Assembly (NCBI RefSeq): GCF_002078875.1
Contig: NC_034410.1
Span: 40,227,532 to 40,291,531 of the forward strand
Reading direction: 5' to 3'
Origin: Numida meleagris
Lineage: Eukaryota > Chordata > Aves > Galliformes > Numididae
Length of the DNA: 64,000 bases
The notes under the pieces are model-generated. The model saw nothing but the letters and a program-made list of their open reading frames with translations. It did not search any database and was not told the DNA's origin. The position numbers and the translations under genes were made by a program. Position 1 is the stretch's first letter. Each line of letters starts with the position of its first letter. Shown piece after piece: positions 52,601-63,900 of the stretch.

Positions 52601-53856
52601 CACTTTACCACGGCTCCAACAGTTTGTATGCTAATAAAATGAACCTAATAAAATAAAAATATAGAAGATAATAAAAGGTTATTTGTACTCACATTCATCC
52701 TTGTTTTATGACCTGAAACTATCTAAAGTGTGCCTAGCTAATACAGTCCTGGGTTAAGCTCCTTATTTTGACTGTCCATCTCCAAGAGAAAAAAGCAATA
52801 TACTGAATGCTTCCATTTGGATATGAAAAATCCCAACAATTAAATAATGTAACCATAGAACAGCAAGTTCCAGCTATACTAATGTTTCATGACTCATTTT
52901 CTCTAGAGATTACTTTCTCCTCTCAGAGAAGGGTTTTTCACCATTTACCAGAAGCAAACAGTTTTGTTTATTTTCAAAAGTAAACGCAGTGTTCCAGAGA
53001 TCAATAAACTAATTTTTGAAGTGAATTGTCTTATCTATTTATGGATGATAATCATCATCTGCTTCAGAGGCACAGTGCCACAGATGTTTTCTACAGAACA
53101 ATAAATACTGAAATGATATTCCTCTACTCCTCTGTATATATACAGCACAGTACAAATCCCTGCGTACAGCTTTAAAGCAATGAGAAGTCACACAGTCAGA
53201 AAATAATTACAACTGAGACACCGCCGTTCAGTATTTTAATTCCTATCTATTTCTTTTTCCAATGCATCTTAAGTAAGCAAATATTGAAGAATATGCACAG
53301 ATCTGTTTAAATTACATTCTGATCATTCAAAAATATTAAAATGCAAATGACAAGCTACATAAAATTCAAATTTCAGCACTGAAAAGGGATGAGCTTATGT
53401 TTGCGTATTTGTGTAGAGCTCTATCTACGGCACTAACTTCTCCGACAGATTATTACTGTGCTTTATCATCTTTAGGTAAGGTGATACATTTGTCTGCTTT
53501 TAAGCAAGAGACTAATGTTAATTTGCTCATAAAAATATTTTGTCATGAATCATTTCAGCATGTTTATGTTCAACCCTGATTTTTTTTTCCTCTGAGACTT
53601 TGTTCAAAGATTTTGAAACCAGAGATGTGAGCAACTCTATCTTCATGCACATTCCAAAGGGAAGCAAAAAATACTATCCACAGCCAAGCAACGCTTCCTT
53701 CTCAGCCTCACTACAATGAGGATTTCCAAAGCATGTTTTAATTAGAAGTATGATGCTTCATTTCTTTTCTCCAGATTAAGAAAGAGAGAATTGGAAAAGC
53801 ATACCAGGGAGGAGGGTAGGGTAAACTTGCTGAAAAAAAAAACAGTTCTGATGTTT

Positions 53857-54154
53857 GAGCTGGGGGTCGGCCTCTGCTCTCTTGTAACTAGTGACAGGAT
53901 GAGGGGGAACGGCCTCAAGTTGCACCAGGGGAGATTCAGGCTGGACGCTAGGGAATACTACTTTTCTGAAAGAGTGGTCAGGCGCTGGAATGGGCTGCCC
54001 AGGGAGGTGGTGGAGTCACCGTCCCTGGAGGTGTTCAAGAAACGTTTAGATGTTTGTTGAGAAACATGGTTTAGTGGGGTTATTGGTGGTAGGTGGATGG
54101 TTGCACTGGATGATCTTGTAAGCCTTTTCCAACCTAACTAATTCTATGATTCTA
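53857..54154 (+). mobile_element. CR1 LINE 3' fragment
   Basis: About 300 bases, 5'-truncated, end in the CR1-type ATTCTATGATTCTA. The plus-strand translation keeps the C-terminal part of the CR1 reverse-transcriptase frame ([20 protein letters not shown], then [20 protein letters not shown]) up to a stop at 54060. The 3' hairpin-like region follows, with CTTTTCCAACCTAACTAATT. It is low in divergence compared with the copy at 11.7-12.3 kb, so probably younger, and is inserted antisense to OSBPL10. Confidence 0.92.
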
Positions 54155-55783
54155 AAAACTAAAGCTAGAAACCTTCACTAGCCTGGCTTTATGAAAAGTC
54201 ACCTTGAGCATGTTAAAAACACACAGCGTATAACCTATTTGGAAAGCGAAAGTTAACTCCATGGCCATTCATTTCTAAGGCAAAAAGAAACCTCAGCCCA
54301 CAAAGATCTGACAGTCATTCTTCTAGCTGTAGAAGAACTACACATCTGCCTCAATGATTTGAGAAGAGTGCTGACTTCAAACTTCCAGAAATTACTATGG
54401 GTGCTGCTTCAAAATTAGATAACTACTGCAGTTGTCACTGGAGAAGCAGTTTTGATCTTCATTCTGGACTCTCTCTCCATGCAGGCTATGATGCCCATTT
54501 GACTCCAATGGCAACAACTTCAGGAGTTAAACCAGAGGAGAGACAGAAAAGTAGACAAAATTTTCTGCTAATTTAGTTCCCAAACAGCCTTTCCAAAGGG
54601 CCAGATGATGGTTGTAACAGGCACCAGCAAAAGTGATTGAGGGGAAAGAGAGCCAGAAAGTCTCTCAGAGACAAGCAGTCGTTAGGGTTGGCTCAGTTTT
54701 AAATATGTAGCCTGAAACTAAACCAGGCGAACGTTAGTTTCTGGCCAGATTCATTTTGGCAATTCTCCATCCAGGAGGAGGAAGACAGCAGGGCTTTACC
54801 CTATGATAAGCAGTGTCATGTTTCCTGCTTGCCTTTTAGAAACACTCGCCCAGTTCCTCAGCCAGCCAGTTTCTGATGCCCAAGCTCCCAAAGGTGAGAA
54901 ACACAGCAGAGCCTGCACAAAAGATGGCAGCAAAAGGAAGGGAACTAGACTGCCATGTGCAGCCACAGAGAGCTGGAAGATGGGATGAGGTGAAACAAGA
55001 AACCACACCATCCAATTCTCAGCAGCTCACTGCTCAGCTCTGAGCTGAGCACTGGAACAGGGATTCTAGTCCTTTGTTCTTCCACAATCCTATGCTGAAA
55101 GTTTCCATCTCACCACAATTCAAGGCACAAGCAGCTCCACAAGGTCAAGGTTTTTGTTTCTCACCACGCTCCTGATACACACTGAGAAATACAAGCGTTA
55201 TACATGCCAATCCAATAACTGGTACATACACTGAAATTAAGAGCTGTATAAAAAGCTCTCTGTGTATTTAGTAGTGGTTTTCCAGCCACTATCAAGTACC
55301 TAAGAAAAAGGGAAAAGAAACTAAAAAACGAAGAAGTTTTGGACATGAATATAAAATTATTCCTGGAAGTTACCAGAAAAAAAATCATGTATGGGCCTAC
55401 TTTTTGAATTCACTTTCTCTCTGAACTCCAATTTGACTTTAATTAAGACATGGACAATCCAATTGACTTAGAATAGGCTTTAAAAAATAAAAGCAGTAAT
55501 CGACTTCTTCCAACGAGTGTGATTTGACATTCTCTGGAGGCTAAGTGCTCTGTAATTAAGCAAAATGAAACTTGTATGGGAATACTGAGAACATTAGAAT
55601 TATCCTACAGCATGGGTATTATTCGCCAGAACATTATCCTTTTATTGCTTTTTTATCATTAAGATGTAAAATTTAATTAAAATACAGCCACAGACTTAGC
55701 TTGTATTTATGTCTACTTGCTAGTTGTACAGCTTACCTTTGGACTACATTCAGTCAGTATGCGAGTAACATCTTCATACAACT

Positions 55784-55856
55784 TTTTTTGTGTTTTTTGT
55801 TTTTTTGTTTGTTCATTTCTTTGGGTTTTTTGTTTGCTTGCTTGTTTGTTTTTTAC
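55784..55856. repeat. T/TTTG-rich low-complexity stretch
   Basis: Runs of T are interspersed with GTTT units over about 70 bases. Confidence 0.85.
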
Positions 55857-56312
55857 TTCACTGTTTTACTTAATGTACTCTATCACTCCAGCCCCCAATG
55901 GAGGTTTTAAAGACAAGCAAGTCACACTGTAACACTCCCATCCAAGAAATCGAGAAATAAGAATGGTAACAATTGTTTTCTTGAAAACTTTCCCTGAATA
56001 ATATTTTGCTTTATTCGTCTCAAATATAAACACACAAAGAAATCTTCAACTAGCTTATTTGAGGTATACATAACATTTCTATCTACAGGATGTCAGTGTT
56101 CATTGCATATTGATCTGTGAAATATAAACATAACATAGTTATATGAGAAAGGGATACAATCAGACTCAAATTTAACTATATGGTTGCTTACACCTGCAGG
56201 ACTTCAGGGAAACTGCAGTAAAGGAACACAAGTTCCACAAGAGACCCAAGGAGATTATCAAAATTATTATAAGATATTGTTATTAGGGAACATGATGGCA
56301 TTATACATTTTA

Positions 56313-56459
56313 CATATATATTATATATATATAATATATATATATTATATATATTTGTTTTCATATATTTATTTATATATATAATAAATATATAAATAAA
56401 AATATATTTTATATATTTATATATATATTTATATTTATATAAATATATATAAAATATAT
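56313..56459. repeat. Palindromic (TA)n/ATTTATA block
   Basis: About 147 bases are almost wholly A and T, with TATATA runs and mirrored AATATATATATT and ATTTATATA units. It is strongly self-complementary, so it may form cruciforms and is expected to vary in length. Confidence 0.95.
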
Positions 56460-57532
56460 TGAGAATAGCACTGGGCCACAGCTACACAAAAACACAATTT
56501 AAATGTCCGGCATAAGAATGAAAAGAGATTAATGAAAAACTAAGTTATTTATTTTCCTCAGAAAAGGCTTTCACTGAACCAGAATTACTTCCTAACAAGT
56601 TACCATCACTCAAAAAGAAGAAAAAAACGTTCATTTTTTACTTCAGACACTTCAGTGAAAGCCGTTCTCTTAAAAATACCATCCAGCTGCTCAGCTAACA
56701 TATGATCAATATCTTGTGGCAGGGCAGGGCGGAGCCCTTTCCAATTGCAGTTATATGCATTCATTTATATAGCAATTTGCAGCGAGGAAGCAATCTTTTC
56801 ATTCCTGTAAGTATATCAATAGAAGTGTTTAAAAGACTGAAGGAGAGAACAGAAACTGCTGGTTGTTTTTAAGTGCCTTTCAGTAGCTAAAAGCACACAA
56901 AATAAATACAATAATGACTTGTTCCTCAAATTGTTTTTATTTATTTTGTAATCCCTCCCACCTTCAAAGTGTATTCTAATTTAAATAGATTCAAGCCATT
57001 TCTGCATACAGGCAGGGAACACCCTCAACTCATCATTCTGCTATTTTTCAAGTACCCGTTTAAAATGTTTGAGGACAAAAATTCAGACATCATTTCTGAA
57101 GAGAAGTAATTAATATTAATCTTCATATGACGACATCTTCCAGATTTGGTAAAGAAGTTATAAAACTGACCACTGCTACCATAATATCCAAAGCTTCTTA
57201 ATAAGAGCTATTATACTATAAATATTAATCAGCATACCACACAGGTATTTATTAAAGAATGGTCAACAGTTTTTCAATAACCATCTATAGACAGCATCCA
57301 AAACGCACTTCATGAATTTCCCATGAATTAGACAACGTTTATTTAAAAAGAAAGAAGCCCAACCGACTTAAACAACTCTATTTCAGATAGCAAGGAATAA
57401 CAACTTGCTGCTTTCATTCAGAAATATCTAAACACAAATAAAAATTACAGTAGCCAGTCCAGCATCCAGATAATTCTGTTCCTCACCTACACCACCTAAA
57501 ACAGTCATTACTTCTCCCTCTTAATTATTTAC

Positions 57533-57612
57533 CTTTGAATTACCTTCCTTGTGATGTTTGGCACAGGATCGAAGCTGATTGATCCAGTACTGTTTCTCCT
57601 TCGCATCAGCAG
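57533..57612 (-). CDS. OSBPL10: OSBPL10 exon, PH domain C-terminal helix
   Basis: This exon is 80 bases, with acceptor TGTGTTCTAG|CT and donor CAAAG|GTAAAT. It completes the Ala codon begun in the previous exon and ends on a full Lys codon. The peptide ADAKEKQYWINQLRSCAKHH contains the conserved Trp of the C-terminal PH helix. It runs on through KEGNSK, close to the recalled ORP10 linker. An inner donor 11 bases earlier (GGAAG|GTAATT at 57544) has a good consensus but ends in phase 1, whereas the next exon needs phase 0, so the outer donor was chosen. A dense pyrimidine tract lies 55-115 bases upstream of the acceptor on the coding strand. Confidence 0.92.
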
Positions 57613-57667
57613 CTAGAACACAAAAAAGAGAATGCAAGAGATCACATGTGAACTCTTTTTTTGGATA

Positions 57668-57727
57668 AGAGAAGACGAAGGGAGGAGGAGACGAGAGGGA
57701 ACAGAGAAGGAAGAAAGAGAAAGGGAC
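57668..57727 (-). promoter_or_regulatory. Intronic pyrimidine tract upstream of PH exon
   Basis: On the coding strand, about 60 bases are almost pure C/T with repeated CTTCT, TCTCT and TTCCTT units. The tract sits 55-115 bases before the 80-base exon. PTBP-family proteins bind such tracts and often repress the following exon. The position suggests splicing control, but this is inference. Confidence 0.35.
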
Positions 57728-58714
57728 GTTATTTACTCGTTGGGACTGTACATTCTATTTTATTCTAGTTTAACTATGTGCAAGTTCTGAAGTACAATGC
57801 ATTTAAATCTCAACTTCAGATGCTGTGGCCAGTTGGAAGCAATAAGCTTATGACTCTTCATAGTTATCTCCATCAGTTGTTATTTGTCTCATGTTGATTT
57901 GAGACACTCCTTAGCAGTCTCAGACATTATTAAAAGCAGAAGTACCTCAAGATGGCTTTCAACTTTTCCTTTAACCATTGCTGTCCATGAAGGACAAAGG
58001 CCATGACACAGCATTTAAATATGTGGAAACTCTATATCCAGGCTTGTCAACCAGACAAGAGACAAGATCTGCAGACTCTTCAGCTCTTTTTCAGTGAAAT
58101 TCAACTGAACTTCTCTTTAAATCTGTACTTTGTTGGTATGCCACCTGAAGATACAATGTCCCCTGACCATCTTTGAAAAACAAGTTTAAAAATTGAGAAT
58201 TACGTATCTTATATTAGATGGCTCCTGTATAACGCTAGTGAAATACACTTACAAGAGATTTGTGTTTATTTTTTTTTAAAACAAACCACTAGTATGCTAA
58301 TTAAGAATACCAGTGCAGAATTGGATACATTCAGTAAATATTTTTTCCTACTTCCTTTGCTATTAAATTTCTCAGTGGTTATTGACTTGTTACAGAATCT
58401 ATTAATGTTATTCAAATTCATAGATCTCACTACATTAAAAGCAGTATGCTTTAAGTATCTAACAATCTCAAGTGAAAAAGCATGACAACAAACCACGTGT
58501 ACTCGTGATTTCTAACTATGCAAATTCCAGAGTGTTTTAACAGAAATTCTCCTTGCTTGATGTTGTGTTTCAGTTCCACACTTAAGATGATAACAAGTGG
58601 CTTTATTTACATTTCTATATGTGTACCACAGGGAATCCTACACAGCCAACCAAAGTTGTGATCAAATAAAACTAACATCATTTTAAACTTTTGTAACAGT
58701 GTATTACATTTTGC

Positions 58715-58735
58715 TTTTTTTTTTTTTTTTTTTTT
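58715..58735. repeat. Poly(T) tract, 21 bases
   Basis: Uninterrupted T21 on the plus strand. Confidence 0.95.
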
Positions 58736-59404
58736 AAGAAAATCAGTGTCTGTTTATTTTTATAAACTGGTTTTATATGAAAGTATCTAGATCAGATTCT
58801 AAAGTATTTTTAGTATAATCAAGTACTGATTCGTGGGTTTTGTTTGTTTTTTTTTTTAATAATTTTAAATTAAAAAGTAACCTTCATGTACCCTATAGTC
58901 TTTCGTGCATTTGGGAACACACGAAGGCAACATATTAAAAGTATATTAAATTATTCCAAGACTAGCAAGAACAGAGTATCTCAATAGTATTCCACTGGCA
59001 TTTCCCCTTCTTCAACCCTTCAGCAGATTCATTATTACATGTTATCAGCATGATGGTGGCAGGGGAGAACATCAGAAATTAAATGCTATGATTGGACAGC
59101 AATGAAAATAGCTCTTCCCTCCTTCAGAAGCAAACTAGATGCACTGAACAATCAACATGCCACGCTAAGAACTTACAGAACTTATCTTGAGGTATCTTCC
59201 AGCCCTGTAAGACAATATGCATTGTAAAGTCACATGTACTTAATTCCATATTACTATTCCATTGTGTTTTATAGCATAGTATGCAAGAATACAGCTATAC
59301 ATCCACTACTTTCTGATGGTACAGGGAAGTAAAAGATAATTGAAAGGAGATGCAGAAGCAAGAAAGAGAGAACAACTCAGATCGTGCTTTAAGCAGCACT
59401 GTAC

Positions 59405-59580
59405 CTCTCAACTTAAATATCTCTCCATTAGCAGAGTAGACCACCAACATGTGCGGTACTTCATCACTGGGTGATATTATAGCTCCAGCTAATGACAAGG
59501 TTCCTCGAGGCTTCTGGGTTTTACTTTGTTCATTCACGAAATACTGCAGAATTCCCGTCTCAAAGTCCAGCACAAAGTAC
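59405..59580 (-). CDS. OSBPL10: OSBPL10 exon, PH domain core
   Basis: This 176-base exon is bounded by acceptor TTTGAACAG|G and donor TTGAGAG|GTAC. It starts with the last base of an Arg codon (R-Y-F-V-L) and ends with the first base of an Ala codon completed by the next exon. It encodes the central strands of a PH domain: [14 protein letters not shown], then a QKPRG turn, then the strand [12 protein letters not shown], then [18 protein letters not shown] domains of ORPs bind phosphoinositides such as PI4P and direct the protein to Golgi, endosome or plasma membrane. The opening PH strand, usually with a GWQ(N/Y)R motif just before this point, must lie on an upstream exon beyond 64000. Identity with ORP10 is very high as I recall the family. 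Confidence 0.95.
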
Positions 59581-59720
59581 CTGTTCAAAGAAATACAGTG
59601 TTTCTGTTAAAGGGTTTTTTCATGGGGTTACTTAGAGGAGCACAGATGTATCTTAAAACAAGATCATAAACAAGGTTAAGTCACTTTTGGTAAATAAATC
59701 AATTTTATAAGGTAAGTAAT

Positions 59721-60276
59721 CTTGCCCCTGTACTCGGCACTGGTGAGGCCCCACCTCGAGTACTGTGTTCAGTTTTGGAAACCTCAATACAGAAAGGACA
59801 CCGAGGTGCTGGAGCAGGTCCAAAGAAGGGCAACAAGGCTGGTGAAGGGCTTGGAGAATATGCTCTATGAGGAGAGACTGAAGGAACTGGGGCTGTTTAG
59901 TCTGGGGAAGAGGAGACTGAGGGGAGACCTTGTTGCTCTCTTCAAATACCTAAAAGGTGATTGCAGTGGGAGCGGGGTTGGTCTCTTCTCACTGGTGACA
60001 GGACAAGGGGAAATGGCCTCAAGTTGCACAAGGGGAGGTTTATGTTGGATATCAGGAAAAACTTCTTTACAGAAAGGGTTGTTAAGCACTGGAACAGGCT
60101 CCCCAGGGAGGTGGTTGAGTCACCATCCCTGAATGTGTTTAAAAACTGTTTGGATGTGGTGCTCAGGGACATGATTTAGCAGTGGGTTGTTAGAGTAGTA
60201 TGGTGAGGTTGCGGTTAGACTTGATTATCTTGAAGGTCTTTTCCAACCTGAGCAATTCTATGATTCTGTGATTCTA
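59721..60276 (+). mobile_element. CR1 LINE, 3' 556 bases with ORF2 C-terminus
   Basis: This is the best-preserved transposon in the window, starting at CTTGCCCCTGTACTCGGCAC and ending ATTCTATGATTCTGTGATTC. The plus-strand frame gives the C-terminal part of the CR1 reverse transcriptase: [20 protein letters not shown], then [20 protein letters not shown] and [20 protein letters not shown]. Near 59960 the homologous reading moves to another frame ([20 protein letters not shown], then [20 protein letters not shown]), so an indel has broken the ORF. It is 5'-truncated, as is usual for CR1, and lies antisense to OSBPL10, 140 bases from the PH exon. Confidence 0.95.
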
Positions 60277-60736
60277 AAAGAAGGAAAGAAGGCTTTAACT
60301 AAAGAGATGCACTAAACATATGAGACAGTTTTTTGTTGGTTGCTTTTTCCCCTCACATTTATAACCTTGATATATATGCTAATTCCCTGGAACTGGTCTT
60401 CTGAAAAGGAGGTGCTGTTTTTGCAGAAGGACGAACACAAAGTTATGATATTTTCGCTTCTGTGATCATATTTCACATGCAATTGTTTTGGGTTTAATTC
60501 TGACAGTTGAGCAAAGGAAACTGAACATTCAGTCCCCATTAAGCACTGGCTAGGAAGTACCAGTGGCTATCTACAACAATACAACTAAGATGTGAGAGAA
60601 ACAGGAATTTAAGCTCTGCATGCTCATTCTGCCAATAAAATCTATTAAGGCAAAAAAAACCCACATTTTTACCATTGGTCACATATTTGGGAATAGGAAA
60701 CATTCAACGTGTGAAAATTCAGAAACCACCAAAATT

Positions 60737-60757
60737 TAAAAATAAAAATAAAAATAA
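60737..60757. repeat. (AAAAT)n short tandem repeat
   Basis: About four AAAAT-type units. Confidence 0.8.
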
Positions 60758-60944
60758 GAGTTATTCCGAATCACAGTACATTGAGGAGAAAGTGGAAAGG
60801 AAGCTGTGGGGGAGTAGCTCCTGTCCACAACAGAAGCACAGACGGATGGAGAGCACAGAAGGAGCCAGAGCAGTAGCAATTCCACCTGGAAACTTCTCTA
60901 GGACATTGTTCTGACACACAAGTGAGACAAATGATAGACTAAGC

Positions 60945-60962
60945 AAAAAAAAAAAAAAAAAA
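60945..60962. repeat. Poly(A) tract, 18 bases
   Basis: Uninterrupted A18 on the plus strand. Confidence 0.95.
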
Positions 60963-63900
60963 TGTAAACAGAAGGTGCAAAGTTTGATGATAATCTAATT
61001 TCTAAATTAGTTATTCTTAGAATGTTTTTTTGCAGGATTCTGAGGAAAGCCCTGGGAGGCTGAAACAGAGAAAACAAATGCTTCATGTAATAAAAAAAAT
61101 ACATTTAGAAACAAATGAGTGCAAAAATCAGAGCCCTTACTCATATCTAAACTCATTAAGCCGAACATTTATTGTTTGTATTGCATGAACAATTGTGCTC
61201 CAACATAGCTGTTTTGGAAAGGGAAGGAGCAATAGCCTCCTGCTAAAGAGTAAACAACCGGCATTATTCTACTCAGCCTTCACCCACTCATCTTTAATAA
61301 ACACAAGCCATTTTACAATAAAATAACTGCTAGGACTGGAAGATCGTACAAACAAAATTAAACTAATTGTGTTGTTCAAGTGTGCTAAATTAAAGTGAAG
61401 ATAGTCTGAAATCAATGTGTCCATCCTCATGAGACAGAAACGTTATTTTAAGTATAGCCATCTTTCACAACAGCACATATCTTAAACTGCATTTTCCTAC
61501 AGAAATCATGTATGTAATTAAGCAAAACAATGATTTTACTCTTTGCCAAGAGTGGACAGAAAACCTCTTAGTTCACATGAAGTTTGCTGTGATTATCAAC
61601 AAACTAGAGTGAATATGATGCAAATATGACCTACCTGCTTACCTCCACAAAAAAAGAAGTTAAAAAAAATTTAAAAAGCAGCCCTAACAACTTGACTAAT
61701 ACCACTAACATGGGCATTCAGAACACATATTCGCTATTGTTCCTCTAGAAAGAATTAGCACAGTTAATACAAATCTGCGTGCAGTATTTCAGAAACTGCA
61801 ACTAATCAGACTTCTGACATTTTACATACCTCAGATTTGCTCAGGTTATTACTTTATTTTGAAAGTGTCATTTTGTTTTAGCCCTTTCTCAATATTTCCA
61901 TATTAAGAACACCTCTAAGCTTTTCCATCACGTAATATTTACAGGATTGTTTTCATAGCCTACTGAGGTTCTTGGTGTTCTTGTCTGCTTCTCTTTTTCA
62001 AACTAAATGAGTTTGTGCATAACACAAGCAATCGCTGCCTAAGATTTTTCAGAGCTCCGACATTTTGCTTGGGCAAGCTTCCATTGCCACCTTTATGCAG
62101 AACTTTACTCCTACCACCTCCCTAACAGAACAAAGATCACCTTTACTTTAAATTATTCACAGATTAACAACCCTTGCTTCAAATAATTTTAAGCTAGTGC
62201 ATTAATAACCGTCAATTCTGCCCTGACTCCATCCCCCGTAAGTATCTCCACAACCCTCCCCTCACTATACAAACGGAAACCCTCTCTTTGTAATCATGAA
62301 TCATCTTTTCACCTATCCTCTACAGACTTTGTCTTCACAACATAAGAAAGGACTAGAGCAATGGCAAGCTGACTGTCAACCTCCATAACAGTTTCAACAG
62401 CAGTGCTAAAAATAAGGGGGCTCTAAACAGAAATTGCCAACATTTTAAAAGATTAACTTATTGCCATCTATTACACCGATCTATGATCTCCATGTTTTGT
62501 TTGACTTTTAAATGGTTTTACAAAACTGTTTCCTCACTTACAAAGCACTTTTTCCTCTTCTGATTGCTCTGCAGGGAGAGATGATGCACTTAACAGTGGG
62601 TAAAAACAGCAGAATTGAAAAACATCTGATCAAAATTCTGACTGCACATTTCATAGCACATTTTCGTTTCACTTACTCTCAGTCCTCCTTGTCCACTTTA
62701 GAAATATCCGTTACATATTCAAAGGGATAAAGCAGACAGAAATGATGCTATGCCCCTGAGAAAACAATATGGTCGCTTGACCCTAGCGCAAGTGTTTCTC
62801 TCTATCCAACTGACAAGTTTTCAGTTTTCTATTTATTTGGATTTAGCAAACAATTCTAGGCTTTATATGTAGCAAAGTCCATTTTGAGCCTGTGACATCC
62901 TCATGGTAATAGCCTTACTTACTTCACTCCTGTTATCAGGCCATCTTTTATCAATTACATCACATACAATAAAGCACTGTGTCTCCACAGTTTAGAAAAA
63001 AGCAACAACAGCATAAAAAAAACCTCTCTCCTCCTATCAAGACCAAGGGAAAAAGATCCTTTGAGTCTTTTAAAACAGAGTCTATTAAGTTATATCTACA
63101 CTATGAGCACTTCAATTGAGAAATCTTTGCATACTAGACCAGCAAAGCACCCCCAGAATGAACGTAAGCTCCACTAAGGCATGCTTTGCATCGCCATAAA
63201 GCTACCCCAGAGAAGGAAACCAGACATTCAAGTACAGAGCATGCCTTTACCAGCACCGTGACATCCTGCAGTAGTAACAGTTGAAATTTCACATATGTAG
63301 AAATAGCATCCTTCCATATCCTTGTCATAATAGCCATAGCAGCAGTGTTAATTTGACCTTCTAGCCAACCATAATCTATTTTATATATAGTCTCAGAAAA
63401 CAGAACATTACCACTGGCCTCATCTCTTCAGTTTTTTAGATGTTGTCTTAGTTGCTTGTAAAAGCATGCAGCATATTTTCAGTACAATTTGAGCAGCGAT
63501 ACTAAATGGAAAAAAAGAGTAACCAATTTTCTAAAGCCTTCACATTGCTCTCTTCAAGTACTGCCTTCTTTTGTCATCCCAGATGAATCAATCTTTATGC
63601 CTAACAACCCTGAAAGCCAGAAGAGAAAAGAGAATTATCTACAGAAGCAGAAGTCCTAAACACCCATCAAAAATCTTTCAGGTCAACAAAATAGCTTTCC
63701 TCTGATTTTGGAGAGGCCAGCAACTCAAGAACTTTTCATAGTCATCCATTCTAACCATGACCTTGTTCAAGTTGAACAAAAATTTAAGTATTTGATGCAT
63801 GACTCCCCTCCTCACCTTTCTCACAGCAGTATCTCAGAAGAAAAAAAGAGGGAACAGCACAACATCTCAGTCTCAGAGGCAGGTGGATAACACACTTTCA

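Larger units (their letters stand above)
48225..57532 (-). other. OSBPL10 intron, 9.3 kb
   Basis: The intron lies between the PH-helix exon and the Ser/Arg linker exon. It contains a CR1 copy (about 53857-54154), a palindromic AT block (56313-56459) and a TTTG-rich stretch (55784-55856). It also has a poly(A) run (49633-49648) and a cassette-like segment with a premature stop (52177-52136). The rest shows nothing recognisable. Confidence 0.85.
57613..59404 (-). other. OSBPL10 intron, 1.8 kb, within the PH domain
   Basis: The intron splits the PH domain after KLR(A). Its 3' end on the coding strand carries an unusually dense pyrimidine tract (57668-57727) ahead of the acceptor. A T21 run lies at 58715-58735. 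No transposon or other gene was recognised. Confidence 0.88.
1008..59580 (-). other. OSBPL10: OSBPL10 (ORP10) gene, internal part
   Basis: Seven exons on the minus strand encode a continuous ORP-family protein: second half of a PH domain, Ser/Arg linker, helical segment, acidic linker and first half of the ORD. ORP-family ORDs carry lipids between membranes at contact sites. ORP10 is known to exchange phosphatidylserine for PI4P at ER-Golgi and ER-endosome contacts and to work with ORP9. Assignment to ORP10 rather than its paralogue ORP11 rests on stretches recalled as typical of ORP10: [56 protein letters not shown] and [20 protein letters not shown]. Intron phases agree across every junction. 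Intron sizes in transcript order are 1,792, 9,308, 15,291, 9,001, 15,448 and 6,294 bases. The 5' exon(s) and the 3' ORD exons are outside the window, so promoter, start codon and polyadenylation site of the full-length form are not seen. Confidence 0.95.

Noticed and set aside
55735..55790. Protein-like segment LYEDVTRILTECSPK before a CAAAG|GTAAGC donor
   Set aside because: The bases before it on the coding strand are A-rich with no pyrimidine tract or branch point, so no usable acceptor is seen.
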